NCBI GenBank assembly: GCA_017590115.1
Contig: JAGGNK010006437.1
Coordinates: 587,659-651,658 of the forward strand
DNA: 64,000 nucleotides
Direction: 5' to 3'
Source of the DNA: Montifringilla adamsi
Taxonomy: Eukaryota > Chordata > Aves > Passeriformes > Passeridae
The notes under the pieces were generated by a model that was not told the origin of the DNA, made no database searches, and saw only the letters and a program-made list of their open reading frames with translations. Numbering within the stretch: position 1 is the stretch's first letter; each line of letters opens with the position of its first letter. Of this stretch, positions 31,103-44,772 are shown piece by piece. The position numbers and the translations under genes were made by a program.

Positions 31103-34100
31103 CCTACCCACTACCCTTTTTCCTTAGTTCCTTAGATTCACCATTTGTTACCTGACCTGATTTCTGTTTGGTGATATTACCTTCTTATATCCAAGCTTGA
31201 TACACAGCTCTTGGTGTCTTTAAATTGATTTCTTAATGCACATTTTTCCCTTCCTCTCCATTAAAACAATTTGTGATTATGTCCTCATTATGTTTTTGGG
31301 GGGAACACTCAGATCTATGTAATTATTCTCCTCCATATATGAACTTCTCCTTCCTTCTTTGAGTTTACTAGAATGATATAGCTCAATCCTTTTCACAGTT
31401 ATAAACTAAGCAGAGAACAAAATCTGTATTCCTACCACACCAGAAAGTCTTGCTTGATCTTGATTAAACTCAGATTCAAGTCACAGAGTCAGCATCTCCC
31501 ACATTACAGAAATAAGCTCGATTTCAATTATCACAGCATTGTACAATGAGCTCTTTAAATTCTGCAGTATTTTGTCACAGGGGAGATACTCTGTTGTGAA
31601 GTCCTATTTCTATTTCCTGCCCTTCACAACATGGAAAGTATTTTCTGAAAATCAATTTATAGTGTTTCAAAATATGATAAATTTTTTTTTTCTGAAAGCT
31701 TCATTATTTTATTATCAGTAGGTTTTGTGACTTTAGGGAAAACACTTTGCATTCAGATCCACTTTCTTTATGTCTAATGAAGAAAATATAGAATTATGAC
31801 TGATATCATGTTTAAGCTAAATAAACTTCAAATGAATTGAAGGGAACCCTGTTAGTTGTCATTGACAGATGAATCAAGTTATATTCAATCACAATTCTAG
31901 AATATTAAGTTTGAATTTAAAGTATGGTTAAATTCCCTTAATTGCATGTTATGAAAATTGACTAGGAATAAACTAAGCTTTGCTATCATCCAAACATAAT
32001 AGCAAGAAAAATAAAACTATATTATTGTTTCTTAACATAAAGGGTACAGAGTAAAGGATATGCCTTACAGATTATTTTTGGTATGTAAGTATTATGGTCA
32101 TCAAGAACCAATAATTTTTTAAAAAGGAATTTATAACTGTGGCATACTTAGAACTCTATCTCCAAATGCATTTCTTTTATCTCTGCCTTTGAACCAGTTC
32201 TTGTATTTATCTGGTTTTATTATAAATCCAGAGCCAAAAGAGCAGTTCAGACCTGTAGAATGGACTTCAGCATGCAAGTACTTAAATGCTTTTTCTTAAA
32301 TTGAAATAATTTCCTGATCTGAAACCACAGTTAAAGCTGAGAATTGTGACATAACTCAGATAGATTCTCTATAAATATTTGATTTTTTTTTTAGGGTCAG
32401 TGAGAGAATTATCCTTCAAAGTAAGAAGCAAAATAGTAATTAGCAGAAAGTCTGAAGGCTACAAAAATATAGTAATTAGCAGAAAGTCTGAAGGCTACAA
32501 AAATATCATGCAAATGGAGCTGCTGGTGAAAAAAATGTTACCCCCAACATTAATGTCCTTCCTTATGATCATCTATTACTCAAGAAAATAAATAATATGT
32601 ACCCACATCCAACACATTCAGTATGCTTTGTACATTATGTGGCTGCTGATCTGTATCATGACATTTTTCTTCACTCCTGAGGAAATGTAGAATAACTCAT
32701 AAATATGGTTGACACAAGAGAGTTGTTTCTCTGTTCCTCTCCAGCATAGGTAAATGTCTTCACAGAGTTCAGCTACTGTTTTATATTCACAGAGCAATAG
32801 GAACATACTTTTTGCTATTTGCACCTTGCATTTTAGAGCTGCCACTTAAAATCTTAATACTAATGCAGTTCATAATGGTTCTTTTACCTGTCGGTCAGTA
32901 GGTCTTCAAAGGCATGACATACCCTAAGAGAAGAATAGTCTCTTGCTGGGTGAGGGGTTGCAGTAAATCTCTGATCCTTCATGCCATGTAGCAGCCTGCC
33001 TTTCTTTGAGCCCTGCTCTGGCACCTGATTATGCTGGTTTGAGAAAGAACAGTCACCACCTGTCAAGAGTTTGAGATAACTTTGCTTTGTTTTGATCCAG
33101 CTTCTTACCCAAACAGTAAGACAAGCATTGCAGTCCAAAAGCAAATTTCCCTGCTCTACTAAACATACTATCCAACATCATTTTGCCTACTCGACAAGAA
33201 ATACTTCCATTATCTTTTTTTTTTCAGAACAAAAGCAACTTTGATGTTCTGATTTAAAACAGACAATACTCTAAGAGGTCCAGGTGAACTGTACAACACA
33301 CTTTTCCCAAGAGTCTGCAGAAGACCCTATCCAAACACTTAAGGCTGAGAGAAGAGATTCCCAGGCAATACCAGGGCCAGGAAGCTGCCTCAGTCCGCAT
33401 TGGCCGTAAAACAAGAACAAGATGAATGATTTTTCTGTTGCTTTTTCACATTATCTAGCTTTCTGGTTGTCTGTCACACACATACCATGTTATCAAATGG
33501 AAAACTCACACAACCTACTGATAAAATAATGAATCTTTCAGAAAAAAAGAATATTTATGATACATTTCCTGCTGTTTGGTTACCAAGGAGGTAGTTCTTA
33601 CAACTCAGGCTGCTGCATGGATATAGGAATGTGATGACTCAGTTTCAGATGTCTTAAAATTCACTTGAATACTTTTTTTTTTTTTTTAAATTATGGTCCT
33701 GAATTAACAATCTTTGCTATGTTCTTCTACATCAACACAATTTCACACAGTTCTAATGCAACACTGTCAGTTCATTCTGCAGTTTAATGGCAGACACAGT
33801 GAGAGCTTGTATCATCAGTCAACATTTTATAGGAAAAATTTATTGAAATATTAAAATATCACACTGCTGTAAATAGTTCATCATCTTCTCTGTGGGGAAA
33901 TGTCAGAGGTACTTCTCTGCATACTCTATCTTCTACACTTCTCATTTCTGACAATTCAGAAAACCCCAACAAAGCAAGCCAAACTGCATTCTTGAACTCA
34001 CTTCAGTTATTTGCAGGGTTCTGAAGATAAATAAGGTGCAAAATGCTGACTGTGGTTACTAAGGAGTAAAGAATGTGAAAAAGAGACCAAGTGGTAGAGA

Positions 34101-35526
34101 AGCCCAAAGAAGGGTGAACTAGACTGACAGTGCAATCCTGAGGACTGCTATAGAAAGACACACACTAGAGAAATTGTTTAGATTGTGTGGGGGGAAAATC
34201 CACAAAGACAAAAAAGAAATTGTGGCAACTTAAAGACAAATCTCTTGCTTTTCAATCTTATGCCTTAATACAGCTCAAGGTCAACTACCATGTTATCTGA
34301 TGTTGAGGGTCAGTAACATGCTTTTGAAAGTGTTATTGCAAAAGGGTTAAAGTGTGAGATCTTCTGTGAGCACCGCAATTTCACTGAAACCAGTGAAGTT
34401 ACATGAGGGATGAGTTATAATTTGTAATTCAGTGTACCGTGTAAATTCACAATTTTTTGAGATGGATTTACTGAGTTCATGCAATCCTGCTAAGGACTCC
34501 ACAGTATCTGAAATACCTCATTATTCTCCTCAATCCTAAAAATAAGCCCAAATAGTGTATAGCTATATCCAATTTGGTACCAGGCCATTCTTCTTCCATA
34601 AGTAGAGATCAATTCCCAATGCCAGTTGCACAATATTTGTGCAATTATTAAAAAGAATGAAATCTTGATTATCTCCTGGGGGTTCTTTTTTTAAGTTTGA
34701 AGAATAACTTAAATGAATCTTTAAGCCTTTCAAAAGGTATAGTAAATGCTTTAACTCTACTTTTTCCCTAGAAAATATGAGTTCCAGTCTATGAGCAAAT
34801 TTCAAAATATGGGTAAGTAGAAAGGCATGACGCAATATTCTTAAATTTAATTTCTCTTAAATCCCATTACAATCCTGTATAACACTTGCAAAAACTTCAA
34901 CTGGAATTCAAGTATTTATTCTTTGGAGTCCACATATTCCACACCACATCGTTTATTCTAAAGTGAAAGGTAGTCCAGACAGGTGAATTAAAATACAGTA
35001 GGTATCTGCTATGGGAATTTCCTCTGCATTTTCCACAGGGACATTTCCACTTGTTCGTCTTACAAGTGAAGGTCTGCATAGTGCAACTCATCTATAGATT
35101 TCTTGAGATGTACCAAACCTAAGTGAGCAATGACCATATGTAAGTTAATTAATGTTATCTGACTGCAGGCAATAGACAAACAAGGAGGCACTCCACTTTA
35201 AGCTCAAACTGTGATGAGTTTTCTATTGAGTCTGAAGATGGTGTAATTCAAATTTTCTTCCCAAATGCACTCCAGGCTGATGTAAACTCAGACTCAATAT
35301 TTTGTTTTAAAAGCAGTATCACAATTAAACTACATTCTGTGTGCCATTTAATTTTTTGAGAGGATTCTGGAAAGCCCACTGGGACTTTCCTTCTTCTTTT
35401 CAATGAATCCACAATCTGACTGGTTTAGGGACTTTAAAAAGTGGTGCCAATATTAATTTGTATTTTCTCCTTCAAATAAAGGTATAAAAATTGTGCAACT
35501 TCAGTTTTCATGTAAAGCAAACTAAT
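31103..35526. other. Unique DNA, no confident gene
   Basis: AT-rich. Contains a 36-bp tandem duplication (32,433-32,504), T-runs at 33,219 and 33,671-33,687, and a 36-nt minus-strand segment (32,888-32,923) bordered by splice-like signals. Open frames reach only 60-90 codons and have no family support. Confidence 0.55.
32433..32504 (+). repeat. Perfect tandem duplication, 2 x 36 bp
   Basis: Two identical adjacent 36-bp units (32,433-32,468 and 32,469-32,504), starting 'atagtaattagcag'. The unit is a multiple of three, so the open frame across it repeats 12 residues, but there is no sign of a gene. Confidence 0.95.
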
Positions 35527-36686
35527 GATCACAGAATCACAGAATTAACTAGGTTGGAAAAGACCTTTGAGATCATCAAGTGCAACTTATAACCTAACAC
35601 CACCTTATCAACTAAACCATGGCATTGAGTGTCACATTCAGTGTTTTTTTAAACTCCTCCAGGGATGGTGACTCCATCACCTCTCTGGGCAGCCCCTTCC
35701 AGTGCCTAGTCACTCTTTCCATGAAGAATTTTTTCCTAATGTCTAGCCTAAACTTCCCATGGCACAGCTTACCACTGTGTCCTCTCCTTCTCTCAGTGGT
35801 TGCCTGAGAAGAGACTGATCCTCCACGTGGCTACAACCTCCTTTTAGAGAGTTGTAGAGAGTGATAAGATCTCCCCTGAGCTTTCTTTTTTCCAGGCTAA
35901 ACAACCCCAACTCCCTCAGTCGTTCCTCACAGGGCTTATGTTCCAGACCATTCACCAGCCTTGTTGTCCTTCTCTGGGCACACTTCAGCATCTCAACGTC
36001 CTTCCTAAACTGAGGGCCCCAGAACTGGACACAGCACTCAAGGCATAGCCTAACCAGTGCTGAGTACAGGGGAAGAATGACCTCCCTGCTCCTGCTGGCC
36101 ACACTATTCCTGATACAGGCCAGGAGTCTTTGGCCTTCTTGGCCATGTGGGAACACTGCTGGCTCACGTTCAGCTTGCCATCAATTAGCACCCCCAGGTC
36201 CCTTTCTGCCTGACCACTGTCCAGACTCTGTTCCCAGCCTGTAGTACTGCAGGGGGTTGTTGTGGCCAAAGTGCAGGATCCAGCACTTGGACTTGGTTAA
36301 CCTCATATTGTTGGATTCAGCCAATCTATCCAGTATGTCCAGGTCCCTTTGCAGAGTCCTCCTACCCTCCATCAGTTCCACACTCACTCCTAGTTCGGTG
36401 TCATCTGCAAATTTGCTGATGGTGGACTTAATCCCCCCATCAGTAAAAACAGATCATCAGTAAAGATATTAAACAGACCAGGCCCCAACACTCATCCTTG
36501 GGGGACACCCCTGGTGACTGGCCCCCAGCTGGATGTGGCACCGTTCACCACCACCCTCTGGGCCTGGCCATCCAGCCAGTTCCTAACCCAGTGACAAGTG
36601 AACCTGTCCAGGCTGTGGACTACCAACCTTTCCAGGAGTATGCTGTGGGAGACAGTGTCAGAGGCTTTTCTGATAAAGCAAAACAC
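35527..36686 (-). mobile_element. CR1 LINE, antisense, reverse transcriptase C-terminal half
   Basis: 5'-truncated CR1 of about 1.16 kb. Its 3' end lies on the left ('gatcacagaatcacagaat', the reverse of the CR1 tail). Minus-strand translation gives, from 36,686: a KASDTVSHSILLERL region, WLDGQAQRVVVNG and GVPQG (up to 36,492), the catalytic FADD box (36,400-36,411), CWILHFGHNN, then [20 protein letters not shown] and [19 protein letters not shown], with the C-terminal part around 35,743-36,100. These lie in at least three frames (36,492-36,686; 36,181-36,387; 35,985-36,269; 35,743-36,156), so frameshifts have killed it. Normal full-length ORF2 is about 900 codons; under half is left. Confidence 0.93.
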
Positions 36687-39600
36687 AATTTACATGTTAG
36701 TTTTTCACAACCAAAACTACTCATGAAGGCCAAGAACACACAGAATATTTGTAAGAATTTCAGCTACAAATCAGATCTATCCTTCATATTTTTAAGAATG
36801 ACATATAAAAGTGATTTCCTAAAACTGATGCAAAAATACTTTAAATTATCACAAACAAAACATTCAAAGATAGTAAAAATTCTCAGACTCTGCAAGTTAT
36901 CATGAAAAAGAAAAAAAGAAGTCTCTGTGTAGATTGACACATGCTTATCGTGTAACACTTTATCCAGAATGAGGCAGAGGAATAATTTTGAAATTCTCAG
37001 CTGGTGACAGTTATCTTCCATAGAATATACCTGCCTAGTGCTATGTTAAATTATTTCAATAGATCTTCTATAGTAACTGAGAGATAAACAGTTAACAGAT
37101 CTTTAATTATAAACCTATTTCTTGTCATTTGTATTCTTATGTGTTTCTACTTTTTTATAAATCATTGCATTAAATTAAATTGTAAATAAAGCACCCCAGT
37201 GAAGGTGTTTCTAGCTAAGAAAACCAGAACAACAAATTAACATTTTGTTCATTATCATTTTACTTTATCACTGGCTATCAAAAATGCAGCTGGGGGAAGC
37301 TTCTCTATTGCTTCAAAATAGTTCCATGAAAATGCTGCTGTTCCTATTCTGCAACAGATCCTAGGGGCTGATTCCCTTTCTGTTACAGGATGTGGTCATG
37401 CAAACAGATGTTCCCTCTTCAGGTTAAGCAGCTGTCCAACACAGATCTCAGTAATATTCTACCAACCTGACAAAAGCTTGTTTTAGCAATTATCAGTGCT
37501 GCAGATCACAAGTGAATCAAAACTGTTGTTGACTGCTGGGCTTCCACTGATAGCTGAAAGGAATTAATAATTATTTACAATGCAAAAGATGTCTGCTAAC
37601 CCAGGGCTACAGATTTTACACTACTAGCCCTTGTTTCCCTTGAATTTATAAAATTGCTCTACAAATACCTCTCTCATCAGAAGAAATGCTTTCTACTTTA
37701 ATTCATACAGAAAAAATTTGACCCTTTGTAAGCACCCTGTAATCCAGGAGCTGTTTCTGAGTCCTGTAAAAAAGGTGCTAGTAGCCATTAATGGGCTTTT
37801 AAGAGCTCTTGCAGGTATTGTAGGTGAATGACATCCTTCAGAGCAGTTTCTCCTTAGACTTTTATTCTACAAGAGAGGGAAGCAAAGACAGCAAATAAGA
37901 GACAGTGTTCCAAATAGAAAATAAAGAACCTCAGGTACAGACGTCATTCAGAAGGTCTTACAGTAGGAATAAAAAATAATAAAATAACCATGGATAAATG
38001 GAAATTAAGACTGGGGAATGGGATTACATTAACCCATTGCCACTGTCAAGTACATGCAAATATCAAGCTGTGAGAGGAGTAAGGAAAATATGCCTTCAGA
38101 CTGTGCTGATTAAAATGGACAGTCAAGCATTAGAAGTCTGTGGTTTGTGGGTACCTCACCTGTGTAAGAAAAATGTAGGAGGTTTCTTATTTTAGAATAT
38201 ATTGAAATGTTATCCCTCTCTTCTTGCCTCAGGTCAGGTGTTTGCAATATGAAAATAAATTAGATTTGAATATTCATTGTTTCCTAATCATCCCTTGACA
38301 TGCTAATATTACTCTTTCACTCCTAAGAAATACCTTTCAGGAAGGAAACTCTGAATAAGCTGCTACAAAATAATATATTTTGTGGCCAAAATGTAACAGA
38401 AATCTCAGGAAAAAAAAAAAAAAAAAAAAAAAAGGTAACAGAAATCTTAATTATAATAATAAAAAAAGACATTTTGTACGCAACAAGTACTAAATGAACC
38501 AGATTATGGATGCTTCCATGGTTATCTCAATGTTGATATTGTGTCTGGAACCACGAAAAGAACCACAAAAAATAAAACTATAATTTTTCAAGGATTTATT
38601 GTTTATCTCAATGGGAAACAGATAATTATGGAGAATTCCAAGTAGAGGGGTTACATAAAGCTGAATTCAAGAAAAAAATGTGCTTTAAGGTGGATTTTGA
38701 GGGATGTAATTAGCAAGAATATGGCAGGGAGAAATGAAAAAGTGATGCTTTCTGGACATAAACATTTTAAAGCTGGACGGGCACACAACTAATGTAAAAC
38801 TAGACACAAGATCAGCACAAGTGAAATGCATGAATGAAATAAAACATTATGACACAATAACTATAATTAAATGTAAAAGTGGTATTTAACTAAAATGTCA
38901 ACAATGTAGAAGGGAAAGGTGTTTTTACAAAAGCATAAAAGAAACCCTTGTTTAATGGTGCATGAAGCCAGCTACCACTTGAAAGCAGCACACTGGCAAT
39001 TTTAGTAGTGTTAGGTCACTTATTTCTTCTGAGCATCTGTTTTGTTGTTGTTTCATGCATCTCACTTTCTGTTGCCTATGCATTGCCTGACAGTGTTGGG
39101 ATTAATCAGAGACTTTGGCCCCTTGAAGCCTTGCGTATTCTGCCAAGCTCACAGAAAAAAAAACCTCACTGAACTATTTTTAGGAGATAATTAGTTCCTT
39201 TAACATATTTCCATTTACAGAAGCCATATGTAAGAAGGTTTGAAAAGCCAAAGTCAATCCTATGTTACTAGGATGCCATGTTGGATTCAGACCATTTAAG
39301 AGGAGTTGAATCTAAACTAAATATGAAGTTTTGAGAAGAAAAGCTAAAACACAGCTTTATCTGGAGTTGAATAGTGCACCAGTTACTTCATTGTTGAGCC
39401 TGTGCACAAGAGGAAGTGTCTCCGTCTCTCTGGGTGCCTCGTACATCATCTGGGGAAAATAAGGGGATACAAAATCAAAACTATTACAAAGTATAAAAGC
39501 ACACTACAACAAGGAAGAACAGAGATTGCTTTTGCACCCTGTACCATACCAGTTCTGTAGTCCCTTTATGTAGATGGAAGTTAAATTTGCTTATGTACCC

Positions 39601-40940
39601 ATGCATGGCATTCCAAAGGTCCATTAAGGTTTCGCCTTCTGTTAACAAACCATATTCCCTATGCCAGTGTATAAATCCCTAAATACAACAAAAAGCATCT
39701 AGACAAGATGACAAACTGAAATATTGAAATAGACAAATTTAAATGTCTTCTGTCAGTGAATGTTGGTAGGAAACATCCAAAACATTGCAGGGTATAAAAT
39801 ATGTATCTCACCATTTCTCTCCTACATTTCCAAGGTAGTCCTCAAGGCCAAGCATTTTCTTAGGACTCAATGTGAGTTGGGCTGGCCCTTTCTTTCGACT
39901 TTGGAAGTTTCTTGCAGTTCTTCTTCATTTTAAGAATCCCACAGCTCTTTTTCTATACAGTCCTGCCATCCATCCTTTCCCTTCCGAGTCTGTGCTTGCT
40001 CAGCAATGCTCTACAGTAGCAGCCTTTTGCTGGAAAAGTGACTCATCCCACAGCAGAGGACTCTGCTGAGCAATTAGTTATATTTCAGTGCCACCTGCTC
40101 AGAAGAAACTGACACCTTATTCCTCATCTGAGAGGAGGAGTACAGGGATGTCTCCAACAAAAACTTTTGCAGGCCAGCCCTGCCTGATGGTGGACCCCAA
40201 AATGACTGTATCTTCTACATTCCACAGCCAATGGGAGCTCACAAACCTATCTACAGCCTTGCCAGTAAAAGTAGGAAGCAACCAGAGCTCATTTAAATGT
40301 GAATTATGGTTTATATAGACCACAAAACTGGTAGTTCTCCATAACCTTAGGCATCTGACAGTTTAGAAATGATGAATCCTCTTGATGTTCTCTGCTCTAG
40401 CCAGTTCATCAGAAACTCTATCCATTAACCAAATTCTTGGAGTGAGACTCACAGGAGAGGCATCCCACAGCATTTACCTAATAACAACGTTTAAACTGAA
40501 CCTGTGATCAAGCAGGTTCCATCTATGCCATAAATTGAGCACATACTTTTGACAGGAAATGGCTTTTAGCACATATTTATTAATTTCTGAAGCAAGGCCC
40601 TTCTTCTTGTTACTAGATGTCAGATTAATAAACACGGAATATTTCGATTGCCCAGACTTACATTTTCAGATGATCTACAAGGCCATACTGATGCCTAATG
40701 ATTTTTGTGTTTTTTCTATGTTCTTTGCATTCTTTACACATGTAGTTGTAGCTTGGTAGTCTACTATTATACTTAGCTTCTGTATTTTTCTAGGCAGATA
40801 GAAAAAACACATTCCAAAGTCCCTATCCTATCTTGGTTCTTTCTGGGAACCAAGGCCAAAAACCAGCTCTCTGGGACACATTTTCATCAACAAAGTTTAG
40901 GTCTGTCTGAGGGGGTAGAATTTAGTAGGGGCTTGGATTT
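36687..40940. other. Unique DNA, no confident gene
   Basis: AT-rich. Holds an A-tract with 13-bp direct repeats (38,393-38,447). A minus-strand 68-codon frame at 40,117-40,323 reads well but has no stop-free extension, no splice acceptor upstream and no family that I can name. Otherwise nothing is recognised. Confidence 0.55.
38393..38447. repeat. A24 tract bounded by 13-bp direct repeats
   Basis: GTAACAGAAATCT at 38,393-38,405 and again at 38,435-38,447. Between them lie 'cagg', 24 A and one G. Confidence 0.93.
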
Positions 40941-40969
40941 TGGGGAGGGGGGATGGGGGGGGGAGGGGA
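40941..40969 (+). repeat. G-rich tract, quadruplex-forming potential
   Basis: Four G runs (4, 6, 9 and 4 G) separated by only one or two bases (A, AT, A). It meets the usual four-run G-quadruplex pattern with very short loops. Confidence 0.9.
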
Positions 40970-43900
40970 TTGCATCCCCACTTGTGCTTCTAATTGGTGT
41001 TTTTTTCAATTATGCTACAGTGTAGGTCTAAGTGCTTTGAATTTTTGCTGCTAAAAATTTGTCAGAATCAGCACTTTATCAGTATTTGGATATATGGAAA
41101 ACACACAATTTCACAGGAAAATTACTTTCATGTAGGCTTTCATAGCCTTTCCTATAAGCTATACCACCTGAAGCAGTGTTAAAGAAATCATTACATTTGA
41201 GAAATCAAATCTCTCCAGCTCAGAATCCATTCTAAGAATAATCAAAATAAAACAAAAATATTTTCAAAATAATCTTATTCAGTGTCAGCTATTACCCCTG
41301 GAGGTAAAGGGTCAAGATGATCATTCACATTGCTTTTCTTAACCTCTAAGTTTGACTTGGTATAAAATGTGAGATACTGCTACTCTGTTTGAAATCAAGC
41401 TTTGTCAAAGCCCATCTGCTCTATATTAAGTTATCAAAGAGTCTATTATTTTATCTGAGTCTTAACTTATCTCAAAGAAAAAATTTATAAGTCTTCTGAT
41501 TTTTTCATTTAATTAATGAGACCACAGTGTTGTTACAACCTAGTATTTAAAAACATGGCAATAATTTACCAGGAAATGCTTTAAGGACTTTAATTCTTGG
41601 TGTGACTTGGGAACATAACAATAGTTATTGTACATGCCTCCAAAAGTCCACCCTCAGCCCTATGTCCATTTTCCAAAACAGACCAGTTTTGTGAAACACC
41701 ACCAATGTCTGGAGAAGGGCCAGCTGAAGATGATACCTCTCTTTTGTGCTTTTCCTGTCTCAAAGCTTTTTTCGTTCTGGGACTGCCTTAGTAGGATATG
41801 ATTCCTGAGAAGTAACTTCCTAGAAATTTCCCTTCTGTAAGTCTTCCCACTGTGAACTTTAATCAGATAAGGAAAATCTTTCATGGATTTGGGGGGTTTT
41901 CTTCAAACTTCCTGTGCATGCAGAGCCGTACAAATCAAGTTTAGCAATACTAACAGTTTAACTGGAGCTATGCCATGGGCTGAGGGATTATGGAGCAGTG
42001 TGTAAACCACAGAGTTTGTCTGACAAAAACAACCCTAAAGCTCCTGGTAGAAATGTTATTACAGTATGTTGTTCCAGGGAAGTTTTTTGAGAAGAAAAAT
42101 GCACTAAATTCTCACAAAATTCATTATTCCAAGAATTTGCCTATTATTAGAAACAGGTCTCATTTAATCGCTCAAGTAAGATGTATTTGGAACCTAAAAC
42201 AATTGAAATCCATGGAATTTGTTCTATTGACTTCAGCTTGGTTTGGCTTAAATCCTTCGGCTCTGCTCCAGCTGCCAATTCATTTCCAGGAGTGAACTTA
42301 AGTATGTCAGTGATTTAGCTTTCCTGAAGAGGGATGCATTTAAGTATGTGCTTAAATGATGTGTTGAATGGGGATTTTAAAAGCCAAAGGGGAGAAAATT
42401 TCCTAATATGCTACAATAAATTCTGATGAAGTGTATTTGTACATGTAAATTTAGACAAGAGTTAAAACAATGAGGTATGATGCTGACAGATACATTGAAT
42501 AATTCAACACATGCTTTTCTCTTTTTAGAAGTTAATTTTTTGAGAACAACAATACAAAGTTTAATGGTCAAGAACAACACACTAATGGTTACAATATAAA
42601 ATAACGCCTCAGATTGTTTTTAAGCAATTCGTGCAACAAGGCAAGTTATTATAATAAAGTATCTTTAATTGCAAGAGTGGGTGATAATCCATAGCTAATC
42701 ACTTTTCACTGTAGAAACCTGCCATAAGTTTTAATTTTGGATGGAAAGTGTTTTTATATATCTTTTAAGGACTCAAAAGTCACAAAATAGAAGCAGCCAT
42801 ATGATTGTCCAGATGATCAGGTCTCATCCAACCACTCCTAGCTGAAAATTCAGGGACTCTAAAACAATTTCTGATGCATAAGAAGGAAGGCCGATAGCTG
42901 ATATCACACATTTTAAAATACATATATACATACCTCTGTTAGTAAACCTCTGAAAAAAAAAAAAAAAGTCTATGAGTTATTGTGGAGCTTATTTGCAACA
43001 CAATCTTAATATTTAGTAGAGGCAGATATTTTAATTTGTGGTTGAATCTAATATGTCTAAGCCTGAGCCAGTAACTTTGAGTGCTAAATGAATATTAATT
43101 CAATATTTTTGTTCTCTGACAATATCCAACTGCTCCAGGCTGAATGAAAACTGTTATGCTATAAACCAAGAAACAGTACCTATTCCAAATCACTAAATGT
43201 TGTAACTTCACTTCTCATTATTAAGAATGCAATCTTTCAGGTTTTAGGAGAATTAAATAAAGGATGTACTCAACACTGGAGAGCTACACCTTCTGTCCTT
43301 CCTTAATGACCTATTTTGATCTAGTCCCAGCTTACAAACGGGGAAAAGGTTAAAAGTATATAATTTACAATTGCATATATTGACTGATAATGAGGACAAC
43401 AATCCAAAACATCCTTTCGGTTACCAATACATAACTTAGGTTTTGAAACTATTTTTAACTGCTCAGTATGACTGCAACTCTGATAGAGAGTTTCTTCTTT
43501 CTGGATCAAATTCTGCTCTTTATTACCATAATGTTAATGAGTTATTTTCATTGTCTTTCAGGAGTGCCCCTGACAGGTGTGTGAAGGCCATAATTAGGCT
43601 TTATATTACCTGAAAAATACAATTCTGTAGATGCTCAAGAAAGTCTTCACACCTGAGGTATGTTACTTAAAAATTATTCTGGAAGTTGGCTCTTTAGGGA
43701 TCTGTTGCTCCCTTAAATAAAGAACATATTTTTTCCCTCTGAACATCCTGATTAGGGTACGCAAAAATGGATCTTGCTATTTAGAAATGTATTTATTCAC
43801 TTCAAATGGTTCTGTTAATTGTCTCTGCAAAGGTGTTTCAGCCTATGGAGGTCTGCTGGATGCTGCCTAGAATAACCTCTCAGAGTACACACAGTCCAGA

Positions 43901-44447
43901 CTGAACTACCAGCCCGTGCTTACTATATTCTGCTCAGATCTTAACCAAAATTGTTTCTCCATTTCAAAGACATAAAGCTTCTATTTTCTTTTTCACATCC
44001 AGATCTTGCCTTCACAATATGTTGTCTTTTTTAGTGCTGCATATTCTCCTGAGACTTACCCCTGAATACACATGGAGACTGAACATTTTCACATGCACCA
44101 CTCTCCTACCCTGAAAGTGGTGAACATCTGGGCCTTTGTTGCCAATGACACTGCTCCATTTTCCAAAAGTAAAATTACTCATTATTGCCTTTCCATTATC
44201 ACACTGAACCTACCTTTATCTCATCACCACTGGTATTTCAGTTTTTATAAAAGTGAACTCCAGTACTATTTTTCTTTGCTCTTCCCCTGTCACTCTGTGA
44301 TATTTCCACACTTGTCTGATTCAGTTCATGACTTGCTGAACTGTGACTGATCAAGTTCAAGATTTTACACAACCCTATTCAAGCCCTTTTTGAATGAAGA
44401 CTTTTGCCACACTTATCAATCCTGTTTATTGGGACACACAAGACAGA
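40970..44447. other. Unique AT-rich DNA, no gene seen
   Basis: Includes a 14-A run at about 42,953-42,966. Open frames of 62-101 codons (for example 41,990-42,295) are unsupported. Confidence 0.55.
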
Positions 44448-44772
44448 TGATGGACTTTGGACCTGGTTAGCATAAGAGATTTGATAATCAGGACGCCCTG
44501 ACAAGAGCAAACAGGTTTGAGGATTGCAAAAAGATTAAATCAGACTGACTTACCAGAAAAGAAAATGACATCAAGACTTCTGCAAGCAAGAGATATTGTA
44601 AAATGGATAAGTTTGTTTATGCGATGATTAACCCAATCATTGTAGTAAAGCATTACAGGCCTTCCTAAAATAGTATATAAGCATAGGTATTGCACAATAA
44701 ATTTGGATTCTTCTGACCATATCAGAGGCTCCCTGTCTCTCTCATCATTGCTGATGCCTGTTAGCCTGTACA
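44448..44772 (+). mobile_element. Solo LTR, ERVK/alpharetrovirus-like layout
   Basis: About 325 bp starting TGATGGACTTTGG. TATATAAG lies at about 44,675-44,682, AATAAA at 44,696-44,701, then a U5-like 'ctccctgtctctctcatc', ending near 'cctgtaca'. The close TATA to polyA spacing gives a very short R, as in alpha- and betaretroviral LTRs. Ends are approximate and no target duplication was seen. Confidence 0.62.

Noticed and set aside
40117..40323. Minus-strand 68-codon frame with protein-like composition
   Set aside because: I could not tie it to any family, and there is no splice acceptor or continuing frame. Conservation data would be needed to revive it.
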